64,000 nucleotides of DNA from CAIMUS01 sp046347625 (GCA_046347625.1 JAXMFU010000002.1:62001-126000), one strand, 5' to 3'. Positions 9,061 to 18,214 are shown, counted from the first letter of the stretch. Numbers and translations are program-made. Notes: generated by a model from the letters alone, not told the origin.

Positions 9061-9606
9061 ATGCTAATCAAAGCCGATCAATCCTGCCTGCTGGTTACCG
9101 ATATTCAGGAAAAACTGATGGTGGCGCTGCCCGACGGGGAAAGGGTTATCGCCACCAGTGCCTGGCTGATCCAGATCGCCCAGGCATTGCGAATACCCGT
9201 CCTGGCTTCCGAGCAGTATCCCAAGGGACTGGGGCCTACCGTGGCCGCTGTGCGCCGGTGGCTGCCGGAAAGTGCCTTCATAGAGAAAATCCATTTTGGT
9301 TGCATGGCCGAGTCGGCCTGTCGGGAGCGTATCAGTGCGATCAACCGGCAACAATGGATTCTGGTCGGTGCCGAGGCGCATGTGTGTGTCCTGCAAACGG
9401 CGCTGGGCCTGCTGGAAACCGGCCGGGAGGTCTACGTCGTAGCAGATGGGGTCGCCTCGCGCCGGCTCGAGGATGCCGAAATAGCGTTGGCTCGCTTGCG
9501 CGTTGAAGGCGCACGGGTAGTCACGCGGGAAATGGTTGCCTTCGAATGGCTGCATCAGGCCGGTACCGACCTTTTCCGGGATATCAGCCGGCGCTTCCTG
9601 CGTTAA
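9061..9606 (+). CDS. isochorismatase-family cysteine hydrolase
   Basis: Cytoplasmic hydrolase of 181 residues of the YcaC/nicotinamidase-like group. The catalytic Asp is in LLVTDIQEKL (~residue 15), the Lys probably in FIEKIHFGC (~78) and the nucleophilic Cys in GAEAHVCVLQTAL (~110), with the expected cis-peptide neighbourhood before it. A clear GGAGG precedes the ATG. The natural substrate is unknown; family members hydrolyse amides or vinyl ethers. It stands alone after the tandem hairpin array. Confidence 0.9.
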   Translation: MLIKADQSCLLVTDIQEKLMVALPDGERVIATSAWLIQIAQALRIPVLASEQYPKGLGPTVAAVRRWLPESAFIEKIHFGCMAESACRERISAINRQQWILVGAEAHVCVLQTALGLLETGREVYVVADGVASRRLEDAEIALARLRVEGARVVTREMVAFEWLHQAGTDLFRDISRRFLR

Positions 9607-9682
9607 GCCGCGTCCATTCTGAAACCTGAAGTTCCTGCACTGTAGGAGCGGCGCCCTCGCCGCGATCAAGCCGGCATTCGTC

Positions 9683-9768
9683 GGCCGGAATAAGGTCGCC
9701 AACGGCGGCCGTTTCCGGCATGCTCAGGAATGCCGGAAACGCGACGCTGCGCTCCGCTTATTCCGGCC
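9683..9768. repeat. long imperfect inverted repeat (GGCCGGAATAAG family)
   Basis: GGCCGGAATAAG at 9683-9694 is matched by CTTATTCCGGCC at 9757-9768, and GTTTCCGGCAT by ATGCCGGAAAC nearer the centre. A partial GTAGGAGCGGCG palindrome lies just upstream (~9642). The stretch 9607-9805 contains no gene and looks like stacked intergenic repeats. Confidence 0.7.
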
Positions 9769-9805
9769 TACAATGACGGAGATTTTCACGGTAAGCTCAT
9801 CGTGG

Positions 9806-9895
9806 TCAGGACGAAATCGATGCCGGCTCGCCGGCTGGCGCAGCACGATGGCGGTAGAGTTCCGGCCTGATACAGCCCGGCATGGCATCCGCTGC
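9806..9895 (-). pseudogene. severed C-terminal end of the phosphodiesterase-TPR-sulfotransferase gene
   Basis: Reading leftward from the IS21 left end, one frame gives AADAMPGCIRPELYRHRAA and continues to a TGA at 9806-9808, 29 codons in all. This looks like the C-terminal tail expected of the sulfotransferase domain on the other side of the element, whose own reading frame runs into IS sequence (VSIIF then stop). The fragment has no start codon and should not be expressed by itself. Confidence 0.7.
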
Positions 9896-10002
9896 TCAGT
9901 GACAATTAAAAATTAACATGGATGACAATTAAAAATTAACATGGCAGGCCACCTGTGAGTTCGTGGCAAGCTGTGTTCTTCAGTGAACTGGAGGGCATAG
10001 CC

Positions 10003-11487
10003 GTGACGATGACAGACCAACAGGTGAGAATGATCATGAAAGAATTGAGCAAGCATGGGAATGAAGGTATGGCAGCAGCGAAAGCGGGCGTGTGCCGACA
10101 GACGGCGGCCAAGTATCGGCGGTTGGGCAAGCTGCCCTCGGAGCTGAAGTCCAGGCACGAGTGGCGGACCCGGCCGGACCCATTTGCGGCCGTCTGGCCG
10201 GAAATCGAGGCCCGCCTACGCGAAGCGCCGGGGCTGTGGGCACGAACCCTCTTCGAGGAGTTACAAGAACGCTACCCGGGCCAATTCCAGCCCGGCCAGC
10301 TCCGCACGCTGCATCGGCGGGTGCAGCGGTGGCGGGCGTTACACGGGGATGATCAGGCGGCAGAAGTGTTCTTTCCGCAGCAGCACCGACCGGGGGAAGC
10401 GGTGCAGACGGATTTTACTCATACGGGTGAATTGGGAATGACGCTGCAGGGTGAATCTTACGCGCCGTTGCTGTGTCATGTGGTCCTGCCGTACTCGAAT
10501 TGGCAGTGGGCCTGCCGGTGCCGCTCGGAATCGTTGCTGGCGCTGAAACGGGGGATTCAAGAGGCACTCTTTCGCTTAGGGAAAGTGCCTGCGTGGCATC
10601 AGACCGATAACTCCACCGGTGCCACCCACCGGGTGCGCACCGGCCAGCGGGAATTCAACCGCGAATATCTGGAGCTGATGGCCCACCTGGGCATGAAACC
10701 GCGGACCATCGCCGTCGGCCAGAAAGAACAAAATGGCACGGTGGAAGCCCACAACGGCGCTTTCAAACGCTTCCTCCAGCAGGCCCTGCTAGGTCGGGGG
10801 AGTAGCGACTTTGTGTCGGAAGTGGCCTTTGACGCGTGGTTGGAAGGGCGGTTACACCAGGAGAACCACCGCCGGCAGGCCCGGTTACAGGACGAATTGG
10901 CGGTGATGCAGCCGCTGACCGTTGACCGCTTCCCGGAATTTAAGGAGCTCACGGTGCGGGTCAGCCAAAACAGCACGATCAACGTGCTCGGCAATCTCTA
11001 TTCCGTACCCCCCCGCCTGGTGCAGCAGTCACTCCGGGTACAGGTCTATGAAAACCACGTGGCGGTCTTTTACGGCGCGACTTGGATTCAGGAGATGCCC
11101 CGCTTGATCGGTCGTTCGCATCATGCCATTGACTACCGCCATGTGATCTGGTCGCTGGTGCAAAAACCAGGGGCCTTTGCCCGTTATCGTTACCGGGAAG
11201 CGTTATTCCCGACGCTGGTATTTCGGCGGGCTTACGCGGCGCTGCAAGCCGCTCATCCCGGTACCGCTGGCGATGCCGCCTACCTCCGACTGCTGCACTT
11301 GGCCGCCTCGACCCAGGAGGCAGAGGTCCAGGCGGCCCTGGAGTTAGTGTTGGAAGCCGGGCAGGTACCCGAGCCGGACCGGGTGCGCGAGTTGGTCCGT
11401 CCCGCCCTGCCGGTCGTACCTGCCTTGGCGATCCCAGCGGTCGAGTTAGCCAGTTATGACACCCTGCTGGGAGAGCTCACGCGATGA
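10003..11487 (+). CDS. istA: IS21 transposase IstA
   Basis: DDE-type recombinase of 494 residues. An N-terminal helix-turn-helix (MAAAKAGVCRQTAAKYRRLG) should bind the end repeats. The catalytic triad is visible as VQTDFTH, HQTDNST and GTVEAHNG. The GTG at 10003 is preferred because GGAGGG lies seven bases before it; upstream in-frame starts (GTG at 9955) have none. The reading frame is intact, so the element may still be active. Confidence 0.95.
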   Translation: MTMTDQQVRMIMKELSKHGNEGMAAAKAGVCRQTAAKYRRLGKLPSELKSRHEWRTRPDPFAAVWPEIEARLREAPGLWARTLFEELQERYPGQFQPGQLRTLHRRVQRWRALHGDDQAAEVFFPQQHRPGEAVQTDFTHTGELGMTLQGESYAPLLCHVVLPYSNWQWACRCRSESLLALKRGIQEALFRLGKVPAWHQTDNSTGATHRVRTGQREFNREYLELMAHLGMKPRTIAVGQKEQNGTVEAHNGAFKRFLQQALLGRGSSDFVSEVAFDAWLEGRLHQENHRRQARLQDELAVMQPLTVDRFPEFKELTVRVSQNSTINVLGNLYSVPPRLVQQSLRVQVYENHVAVFYGATWIQEMPRLIGRSHHAIDYRHVIWSLVQKPGAFARYRYREALFPTLVFRRAYAALQAAHPGTAGDAAYLRLLHLAASTQEAEVQAALELVLEAGQVPEPDRVRELVRPALPVVPALAIPAVELASYDTLLGELTR

Positions 11488-12320
11488 CCGACAGTCTCGA
11501 ACTCCTCCTGCGGGAGCTACACCTATCCACCGTGCTGGCCCAGGCACAATCATTGGCGATCGAGGCCGAACGGTCGGGTTGGAGCTTTACGCGCTACCTC
11601 TATACCCTGGCGGAACTGGAAGTGGCGGCACGCCGCCAGTGCCGGGTCCAACGGCGGCGGCAGGAATCGAGGTTGCCCTCCAGCAAGACGCTGACGACCT
11701 TGCAGGTGAACCACCTCCCCATCCCCGTACGCCGCCAGCTCCCCACCCTGTGCGAGGGGCATTTTGTCGACCAAGCCCAGAATATACTGGCGTTTGGGTT
11801 ACCGGGTCGAGGCAAAACCCACGTGCTGTGTGCCGTGGGTCATGCCCTGATAGAGCGGGGTTATCGGGTCTTGTTTGCGCCTGCTTACCAACTGGTACAA
11901 CGGTTGCTTGCCGCCAAGCAAGCCCTGCGCCTGGAACAGGAACTACATAAGCTGGATGGCTTTGCCGCCATCATTCTGGACGATATTGGCTACGTGCAGC
12001 AAAGTCGGGCGGAAATGGAAGTCCTATTTACTTTTTTGGCTGAGCGCTACGAGCGCAAGAGCGTACTCATCAGCAGCAATCTCGTCTTCAGTCAATGGGA
12101 TCGCATTTTCCAAGATCCCCTGACGACGGCAGCCGCCATTGACAGGCTCGTCCATCATGCCATCATCTTGGAGATGACCGGCTCGAGTTTTCGGACCGAA
12201 CAGGCCAAGGAACGGCAACAGCCTGCTCCTCATACTGACAGTGACACGTCGACTGAGGATGAGACGCATGACCCTCACCGCTCTCCAGAGCCGGTGACCG
12301 AGGTGGAGTGGCCCCACTGA
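11484..12320 (+). CDS. istB: IS21 helper ATPase IstB
   Basis: AAA+ ATPase of 278 residues that assembles on target DNA and stimulates IstA. Walker A is GLPGRGKTH and Walker B AAIILDDIGY, followed by the sensor region around VLISSNLVFSQW. The ATG overlaps the istA stop by four bases (ATGA), the usual IS21 translational coupling. The acidic C-terminal tail is somewhat longer than in many IstB proteins. Confidence 0.95.
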   Translation: MTDSLELLLRELHLSTVLAQAQSLAIEAERSGWSFTRYLYTLAELEVAARRQCRVQRRRQESRLPSSKTLTTLQVNHLPIPVRRQLPTLCEGHFVDQAQNILAFGLPGRGKTHVLCAVGHALIERGYRVLFAPAYQLVQRLLAAKQALRLEQELHKLDGFAAIILDDIGYVQQSRAEMEVLFTFLAERYERKSVLISSNLVFSQWDRIFQDPLTTAAAIDRLVHHAIILEMTGSSFRTEQAKERQQPAPHTDSDTSTEDETHDPHRSPEPVTEVEWPH

Positions 12321-12348
12321 CAATGTTAAAAAATAATTGTCACTGATG

Positions 12349-15021
12349 TTAAAAAATAATTGACACTGGGCAATCCGCCGTCGGCAGGCGTTCCCGCCCC
12401 AGGAAATCGACCACTTTCGCAACCCAGTCCGTCGGACTGGCGACCAGAGCCGGATAGTCCACCTCGAGCAGGTTGACCCGTTCGCTCCGATGCAGCGCTT
12501 CCAACATTTGCTGCGCATGCTGGGCTTGAGTCTGCTGTACATGGGCGCGTTCGGATTTTGGCGCCACCCCACGGCGGTCCAGCATTTTCCACTGGGACGC
12601 GACCACTTCTTCCGCCGGGCGGTGCATGAAGATAATGCGGTAACGATGCTTCGGCGGGAGGTAGGGGAGCAACGCGCTGATGACTTTGATCGCCTTTCCA
12701 TGAGCCTTTTCGATAACGAGCGGCTCTTTCGGCAGTTTCTTGATCTCCTCCCATTCCCGGTAGCCTTCCGGATTGTCCTCATCCGCCTGGCGCAGGCCGT
12801 CGGTCATCGCCGCCAGACCGCCGGCTTCCAGCATCTGCATCATCAGGCTGGTGCCGGACCGCGGCGGACCTGTTACGATCACAAACTCCTGATCCGGTTC
12901 CAGAGCGCTCGCTTCCAGCGCTTCGCGGCGCCGTCGCTCCTCTTCCCGGCGGTGGCGGCGTTCAGCCTCACGGTCTTGCGCGCGCCGGTACGTGTCGGCG
13001 CGCAACCGCTCGGTGTGCTCGAGGCGTTCCTGCACCGCCCGGCTTTGCAGATGCCGCAGCGTAAACAGAACATTCCAGGCCGCCTCCTGTTGATCGAGTC
13101 GCCGCAACACGGCATAGAGGTAGCGGTAAGCGGGGAAGCATCGCGGCGCGAGCTTTACCGTCACCCGCAGTGCCTGTGCCGCCTCCGTGGAATGCCCGAG
13201 CCGGTTGAGGGCGACGCCCAGCAGGAAATGACCGTAAGGATTGCCGTATTGCAGGCCGGTGGCCGCCAGCGCATGGTTCATCGCCGCCTCGGCGTTACCG
13301 AGTTGCAGGGCGCAACGTGCCAGACCGAGGCGCGCGGCGGCATTGTCCGGATCGACCTCCAGCGCGGTGTGACAGACCGCGATGCAGTCCTCCCAGCGCC
13401 GCATCCTGAGCAGCGTCGTGCCCAACAGCGCCAGTAATTGCAAGTCTCGTGGCGCCTGCTGCCGGACGGTTTCGAGGTGCGTCAAGGCCGTCGCATACTG
13501 CTTCTTCTCCAGGGCGATGTTCGCCCGGATGAGGTGCGCGGTTTCGGTCTGCCCGAAGGTCTCGAGACAGGCGTCGATAGTCTCCTCTGCCTCGTCGAGC
13601 AGTCCGAGCCGAAACTGGCAGCGCGCCAGGGTCTGAGCGTAGTCGGTGCGTTCGGGATACCGGAAATAGATGTCTTCCAGCAGAGGCAGCGCCTGTTCCA
13701 GCCGGCCGCCGCTCATACAAGCGCGGGCCAGGTTCCAGCGGTTTTCGCGTTCGGTTCCCGCCGCCGCCTGGGTAGGATCGTCTGGAATCGCGTCCAGGTA
13801 GCCCAGCGCGACGAACTGGTCCAGCACCGCCTGGTTGTCGGCGTCGCTCAGCGTGGAACGCCGTGGCGGACGTTCGCCTTGATCTTCCCAGGTGGGAATG
13901 GTTCGGACCTCGGGCGGCGACTCGAAGCTTTCCAGCAGGATCCGGCCTTCCATGTCGGCACCGACCGGCAGCCCGAACCAGGTGAGAATCGTAGGCGTGA
14001 TGTCAAGAAGCCGCGCGCCGTAGATCAATGCATCCTGCCGGAATCCCGGCCCCATCGCCGCGAACACACCCTGCGGCCGGTGCCATACCGTGATTCCCGC
14101 CGGCACGTGAGGCGTCCAGCGGGGCCGCAGGTGGTCACTGTGAAAACCGTGATCCGACACCAGCATGACCGCCGTGTCCGGCCCGGCGAGTTGCAGCAGC
14201 CGCGCCAGCATCAGATCGTGCAGCCGATAGACGCCGGCCATGACGCCCTTATACAAGTCGAAATCACGTTCCGGGATACCATCCATCCGGGGTGGATGAT
14301 AGGGCATGAAGACATGGGCGAGTTCATCGATGGCGCGGTAGTACACGGCCATGAAATTCCAGTCCGGGCGGTGTTCCAGCAGCCAGCAGGCGGCGGCCTG
14401 GACGCTGAAAGCTTCGCCCAGCCGTTCGGCCAGGGTCCACAGTCGCCGGTCGCGGGTCTGGTCGATCGCCGGTGCATCCGGCACCAACAGCCGAATGACT
14501 TCGTCGCCGTCGATATCCCAGGGACTCACCCGCCGCCCGTTGAGGTGTTCGCCCAGCGACTCGGGCCAGTAGGTGCCGGCTGGCGGCGCGGGCCATGCCT
14601 CCGGCGCATCGTTCTTGCCGTGCCGGAAGCTATTGAACAGATTGGAGACGACACAACCGTTATGGTCGCGTTCCCCCTGGGTGGCGAACCAACTGACCAC
14701 ATGGGATTTCAGTCCCTGCTCGCCGAGCATCTCCCAGAGAGTCTTGCAGCGGCGGGTCGCCGCGGACACCGGGATCACCCGGCCGGAGACCGGGTCCACC
14801 TCGGTAAAGCCGTAGACTCCATGATGGTAGGCATGCTTGCCGGTAGCGATACTCGTCCAAAGCATGGGCGACAGCTCCGGTTCCAGGGTGGTCAGGTTGC
14901 CGCTTACGCCGGTTTCGAGCAGGCGGCGGCAGGTGGGCATCTTGCCCTCGTCCACCAGCGGCTGGATCAGTTTCCAGTCGGCGGCATCCCAGCCGACCAG
15001 GAGGAAGCGTTTCGGGTTCAT
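12349..15021 (-). pseudogene. type I phosphodiesterase - TPR - sulfotransferase fusion, 3' end cut by IS21
   Basis: The remaining 890 codons hold three domains. Residues ~1-400 are an alkaline-phosphatase-superfamily phosphodiesterase (N-terminal LLVGWDAADWKLI, a threonine nucleophile region near LSPMLWTSIATGKHAYHHG, metal-binding VSDHGFHSDH). Residues ~415-650 are TPR helices. From ~690 a sulfotransferase domain begins with the PAPS-binding loop GPPRSGTS. The last five residues and stop come from the right end of IS21; the original ~29-codon tail lies at 9806-9895. The loss is small, so partial function is possible. It is downstream of a PEP-CTERM gene, suggesting a role in modifying surface polymers. 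Confidence 0.85.
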
Positions 15022-15041
15022 GGTTCGACAGTGGTCCAGGA

Positions 15042-15160
15042 GTAGGTTGGGTTACCATGAAACTCCCCGTAGGTCGGGTTAGACGCGTCCTCTACCGAGT
15101 CAGCCATTAGCAGGGACGTTACGGGCACGTCGTAACCCGACATGGGGGGCCGATAACCCA
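15042..15160. repeat. GTAGGTCGGGTTA dispersed repeat, copy 1
   Basis: Starts with CCGTAGGTCGGGTTAGACGC and ends with GTCGTAACCCGACATG, so the ends form a GTCGGGTTA/TAACCCGAC inverted repeat around a variable ~70-bp centre. It separates the PEP-CTERM gene from the phosphodiesterase gene. Similar copies occur near 18113, 20396, 23165, 23243, 28210, 53700 and 53860. Confidence 0.85.
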
Positions 15161-15187
15161 ACGACAAGGTCCGAACAGCCTGAAAAA

Positions 15188-15880
15188 TCAGGCGGCCGGC
15201 GCCGACAGCATCCGGCGACGGTAACGGGCGGCGGCTACCGCGCCGGCGCACAGCAGCGCCAGCGTTCCGGGCTCAGGAACGGCGCCGGGGGTAGTGAGGT
15301 CCGCACCAGAAGTTTCGAGGGCGCCGTTGTTATAGCTGAAGAGGCCCGTGGCCGGATCCCAGGATACCTGCAGGTAACCCTTGTGACCCAGGGAGGTTTC
15401 GAAGCCGATGTACTGGTCGGTGAAGGCGCTGGTCCAGGCGCCATAGGGGGTGCCATCGTACACGGCCATGCCCCAGTCGTTGTGATCGAAGCCGCCGGTA
15501 GGATTGATGGCCGCGCCGGGACCGAGAACCGAAACCACTGGGTAAGTTTTATAACTTCCGACGGCACCGGAGTTGTCCCACAAACCGCCGGGGACCTGGA
15601 AGTCGAGGACATATTGGCCATTGCCCTGATCGAGTAACAGGTTCGTGCCGTCCGGCAAGGGGATGGTGATGGTGGATTGATCGCCGTCGTTGACGGTTCC
15701 CTCCACGAAGCTGCCACTGGCAGAGAAGGGGACGATGGCCGCTCCGGCCTCCTGGGGGGCGAGGACGACGGCGCTGGTGGCGACCGCCGCGGCTCCGAGG
15801 CTGTACTCCAGCAAGCGGCCGCGACGCGGGGCTGTGGCCAGGTCTTGATGGGTGGGTGGGTTACTGTGCGAATTCATCAT
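15188..15880 (-). CDS. PEP-CTERM sorting-domain exported protein
   Basis: A 230-residue secreted protein. The N-terminus has an arginine pair and a hydrophobic stretch ending in EAGAA, consistent with a signal peptide. The C-terminus has the full tripartite anchor: VPEPGT, a hydrophobic helix (LALLCAGAVAAA) and a basic end (RYRRR). PEP-CTERM proteins are processed by exosortase in bacteria that make exopolysaccharide; the exosortase is not in this window. The start (ATGATG) overlaps the stop of the GNAT-like gene upstream and has GGAG in front, so the two are translationally coupled. Confidence 0.92.
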   Translation of the reverse strand: MMNSHSNPPTHQDLATAPRRGRLLEYSLGAAAVATSAVVLAPQEAGAAIVPFSASGSFVEGTVNDGDQSTITIPLPDGTNLLLDQGNGQYVLDFQVPGGLWDNSGAVGSYKTYPVVSVLGPGAAINPTGGFDHNDWGMAVYDGTPYGAWTSAFTDQYIGFETSLGHKGYLQVSWDPATGLFSYNNGALETSGADLTTPGAVPEPGTLALLCAGAVAAARYRRRMLSAPAA

Positions 15881-16869
15881 GTATCAGTCTCCAAGGTTGG
15901 TTGGATCGTGGGTGAAAAGGAACCGTCGGATAGCGATCCGGCGGCTCCGAAAACAAAGCGGTAAGCGATCAGACTGCCGAGATGCCGGACGCCGAAACGC
16001 CGGGCCATGCGCAGCATGGCGGGGCTCAGCTCGGGATTGGTACGGAACCACACGTCGCGGACATCCTCGTCGGCCAATGCGTGCTGACAGTGGTCGAACA
16101 GCAGGGCGCAGACCAGGCCGCCGGCCAGCGGGCCGTCCTTGTCCGCTACCAGCACCGGAATGGCGATTTGCCGATCGCTCTTCCTGACCAGACAGACGCC
16201 AGTGAGCCGGTCGCCGGCGTAGAGCAGTGCCGAGAAGCGGGGTTCGAAGCTGCCACGCCCGGCCGGTCCGATGAAGGTTGTGCGGATATCCTCCGCCGCG
16301 AGCAGGCCATGCCGCTCGCTGACCAGGGCGACCAGTGCCTCGGCGTGAGTCGGCGCGGGTGTGATGATCTCCACCCCTGCCGGACGACTTTTCCCGTCGA
16401 GCCGCGCGAACGTCCGCCGGGTCCGCTGTATGCATTTTTCGAGAGGGCCACCGAAGCATTCGTGCCGGTAGGCCGGCTCGAAACCAAGGTCTTGCAGCAA
16501 CCGGACTGCCGGCCCCTCGGACAGCGGATCGGCCGTGCGCAGGAGCGCTGCCCTGCTCGCCTCCGCCACCTGGTCACGGAAGGCGAGCAGAAACGCCCGC
16601 TCCATCGCCATCCCGGCCAGCACCGGCAGCACGCGCCAGCGGAATGTCGCCGTGAGCCGTCGGTCGCGTCCCGACACCTCCTGCCAGAAGGCGGCTCCAA
16701 CGATGCGCTCCACCGGCCGCTGCCGGACGGCGACAAAGCAGTGCCCGCGCGCGCCTGCTACGTCTGGGAACAGCCGCAGTGCCCGCAGGCGCTCGTCTTC
16801 CCAGGCCGCCCGGAAAACGAGGTCTGTGGGTACCTCCACGGGGTTGGAATTCAGGTCGGTTGCGGTCAT
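15877..16869 (-). CDS. GNAT-superfamily-like protein, N-acyl amino acid synthase type
   Basis: A 330-residue protein of unknown function. Two halves resemble acyltransferase folds: an N-terminal part with HCFVAVRQRPVERIVGAAFW, and a C-terminal part with FSALLYAGDRLTGVCLVRK and PVLVADKDGPLAGGLVCALL, followed by a segment like the last GNAT strands (VRHLGSLIAYRFVFG). The ATG at 16869 is chosen; the GTG at 16881 is an alternative. It is the first gene of an operon with a PEP-CTERM gene and, beyond a repeat, a phosphodiesterase-sulfotransferase gene, so a cell-surface or lipid-modifying task is plausible but not shown. Confidence 0.6.
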   Translation of the reverse strand: MTATDLNSNPVEVPTDLVFRAAWEDERLRALRLFPDVAGARGHCFVAVRQRPVERIVGAAFWQEVSGRDRRLTATFRWRVLPVLAGMAMERAFLLAFRDQVAEASRAALLRTADPLSEGPAVRLLQDLGFEPAYRHECFGGPLEKCIQRTRRTFARLDGKSRPAGVEIITPAPTHAEALVALVSERHGLLAAEDIRTTFIGPAGRGSFEPRFSALLYAGDRLTGVCLVRKSDRQIAIPVLVADKDGPLAGGLVCALLFDHCQHALADEDVRDVWFRTNPELSPAMLRMARRFGVRHLGSLIAYRFVFGAAGSLSDGSFSPTIQPTLETDT

Positions 16870-16970
16870 GATCGCTGTCACCGGGCGTGCTGGCAGGGAG
16901 ACAAGGTAAGGTGAGCGATTGTCGGCATGAAGGGCTGTTCTTTCATCATCGGTTCTATCATTGGGTCAGT

Positions 16971-16992
16971 GATATACAATATTTGTGCCGAA
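16971..16992 (-). promoter_or_regulatory. candidate sigma-54 promoter of the GNAT/PEP-CTERM operon
   Basis: On the minus strand the sequence reads TCGGCACAAATATTGTATAT. GGCAC and TTG stand at the -24/-12 spacing (GGCAC-N5-TTG); the usual C after TTG is T, so the match is imperfect. The transcription start would fall near 16965, about 95 bases before the ATG at 16869. PEP-CTERM genes are known to be driven by RpoN with the PrsK/PrsR system in other bacteria. Confidence 0.5.
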
Positions 16993-17141
16993 TAAATTAT
17001 TTTTAATTATTAACAACTTATAAAAAACATATTTTTGAAACTGTAAAATATATTGACAGCTTTTTGTTGTTTTTAAGCAAAAAAAAAGGGGGGTTGTTAT
17101 ATAAGTTATTGATATTTAGAGTAAAATTTTAAAATGTCCTG

Positions 17142-17160
17142 GTGTAAAAAAAGCTGACGC
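17142..17160 (-). promoter_or_regulatory. upstream activator box, proximal copy
   Basis: Plus-strand GTGTAAAAAAAGCTGACGC. The core TGTAAAAAAAGCTGAC is identical to that at 17243 and is an imperfect dyad (TGTCA / TTACA). It lies ~150 bp upstream of the candidate sigma-54 promoter, a normal distance for an enhancer-binding protein such as PrsR. Assignment is inference. Confidence 0.5.
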
Positions 17161-17242
17161 TTTATTCCGCCATTTGCCGGGAGAATCCAGAAATTCTGGC
17201 TCCAAGCATTTGACATGATTATAGAAAGCTATAATTTTGGAA

Positions 17243-17261
17243 GTGTAAAAAAAGCTGACAC
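17243..17261 (-). promoter_or_regulatory. upstream activator box, distal copy
   Basis: Plus-strand GTGTAAAAAAAGCTGACAC, 101 bp from the proximal copy. The rest of 16870-17408 is unusually AT-rich (homopolymeric A and T runs around 16995-17100) and contains no credible gene; a related TTGACAGCTTTTTGTTG at ~17053 may be a third, degenerate box. Confidence 0.5.
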
Positions 17262-17285
17262 TTGGTCCATGGCCGACGTAAGGTA

Positions 17286-17335
17286 GGATAAACCTGGATT
17301 ACGCTTCGCCAGATCTGCTCCATCCAGGCTACACC
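17286..17335. repeat. CCTGGATT...AATCCAGG dispersed repeat, copy 1
   Basis: AACCTGGATTACGCTTCGCC followed by AGATCTGCTCCATCCAGGCTAC. Reverse-oriented relatives occur at 40442-40490 and about 41856-41905. The ends CCTGGAT/ATCCAGG form an inverted repeat. Confidence 0.7.
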
Positions 17336-17408
17336 GGCTTGGTATTCTTGTTAATAAATCAGTAAGCTAAGCCGGTCAACGATTCCCTTCCAGTAGAGTA
17401 CTTCGGCC

Positions 17409-18080
17409 GTGTACAAAGTATTTTTGATTCTGATAGCGCTCGGCGGCCTGCTTGGCGGTTGCGGTTCCGCCCCCCCGACACTGCCGGAGTATGGCAGCAA
17501 TCGCAACACTTTTATGCGGCGGGACGAGCAGTTACTGTCCCAAAGCGACGGTTGGCGGGTGTTCGAATTTACCGATGACAAAATCATTACCTGCATGGCG
17601 GTAAAGCCGGTCGCCGGTACCGACTGGCCCAGCTTCAGCGATTCCACCATCGCCGGGCTGCAGAGCGCGGGGGAGGAATTGCTAGGGCGAAAAGACATAT
17701 CCGTCGCAGGTGGTGGTGCCGGAATACCAACGGTGCAGCTCGTACCGACCAGTGAAGGCGCGCTCAGACGACAGCAACTGAGCGGCGGTGCGGGCTTTTT
17801 TATGTTCATTCTTAATAATGCTGAAACCCCTTATTTCGGCTTTTATGGGAAATATCCCTATCGCCTGCCCGGCGTTGCCACACTGGCGGGCCGGACCGTT
17901 ACCGATATCAACAATCGCGATACGGTGCTTGCCTGGGAAGGCAAACAGGTGTCCTTTCAGGCGAGAACGCTGCCGGATGCCAACAGCCAGGCCGTCGACG
18001 AGACGACAGGAACGCTTGATTTCACGGACGTAAACCAGGCTTATCAAACGATGATGGAATGCCATTCGCGTTCCCGCTAA
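17409..18080 (+). CDS. hypothetical lipoprotein
   Basis: A 223-residue protein with a lipoprotein signal peptide: positive start, hydrophobic run LILIALGGL and lipobox LGGC at about residue 18, so it should be anchored to a membrane after lipidation. The body has no motif I recognise. Short Cys-containing segments (IITCMAVKP, TMMECHSRS) could form a disulfide. The start is GTG without a strong ribosome-binding site. It lies alone between the AT-rich regulatory stretch and a dispersed repeat. Confidence 0.75.
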   Translation: MYKVFLILIALGGLLGGCGSAPPTLPEYGSNRNTFMRRDEQLLSQSDGWRVFEFTDDKIITCMAVKPVAGTDWPSFSDSTIAGLQSAGEELLGRKDISVAGGGAGIPTVQLVPTSEGALRRQQLSGGAGFFMFILNNAETPYFGFYGKYPYRLPGVATLAGRTVTDINNRDTVLAWEGKQVSFQARTLPDANSQAVDETTGTLDFTDVNQAYQTMMECHSRSR

Positions 18081-18112
18081 CGCTTTTCAAGGGAGAAGCA
18101 CCCCCAGCGATG

Positions 18113-18214
18113 AAACTCGGCCCCCCTGTCGGGTTACGGCGCGCCGGCCGCATCTCTGCCAATTCCAGGCGGAGCCGTGGGCGCGCCTAACCCGACCTAC
18201 GGGGAATTTCACGA
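18113..18214. repeat. GTAGGTCGGGTTA dispersed repeat, copy 2 (inverted)
   Basis: CTGTCGGGTTACGGCGCGCC at one end and GGCGCGCCTAACCCGACC plus TACGGGG at the other, again an inverted pair around a ~50-bp centre. It lies after the lipoprotein gene, before apbC. Confidence 0.8.

Larger units (their letters stand above)
9900..12365 (+). mobile_element. complete IS21-family insertion sequence
   Basis: A 2466-bp element with istA and istB. Each end carries two copies of a 20-bp repeat at 23-bp spacing: TGACAATTAAAAATTAACAT at 9900 and 9923, and the inverted ATGTTAAAAAATAATTGTCA/GACA at 12323 and 12346. Multiple end repeats are typical of IS21. It lies inside the 3' end of the gene on the minus strand. 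No clear target duplication is visible at the junctions (left flank ...GCTGCTCAG, right flank CTGGGCAAT...), so the exact ends or a later rearrangement are uncertain. Confidence 0.95.

Noticed and set aside
12349..12365. Natural C-terminus VSIIF of the sulfotransferase
   Set aside because: These codons lie in the IS21 terminal repeat, and a family-like tail is found on the other side of the element.
13438..15045. Long plus-strand open frame (535 codons) opposite the phosphodiesterase-TPR-sulfotransferase gene
   Set aside because: It is the antisense of a GC-rich gene with clear domains; the translation is rich in Arg/Gln/His with no domain and no ribosome-binding site.
15982..16914. Plus-strand open frame of 310 codons opposite the GNAT-like gene
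   Set aside because: Mirror frame in GC-rich DNA; composition is atypical and the minus-strand gene is coupled to the PEP-CTERM gene.
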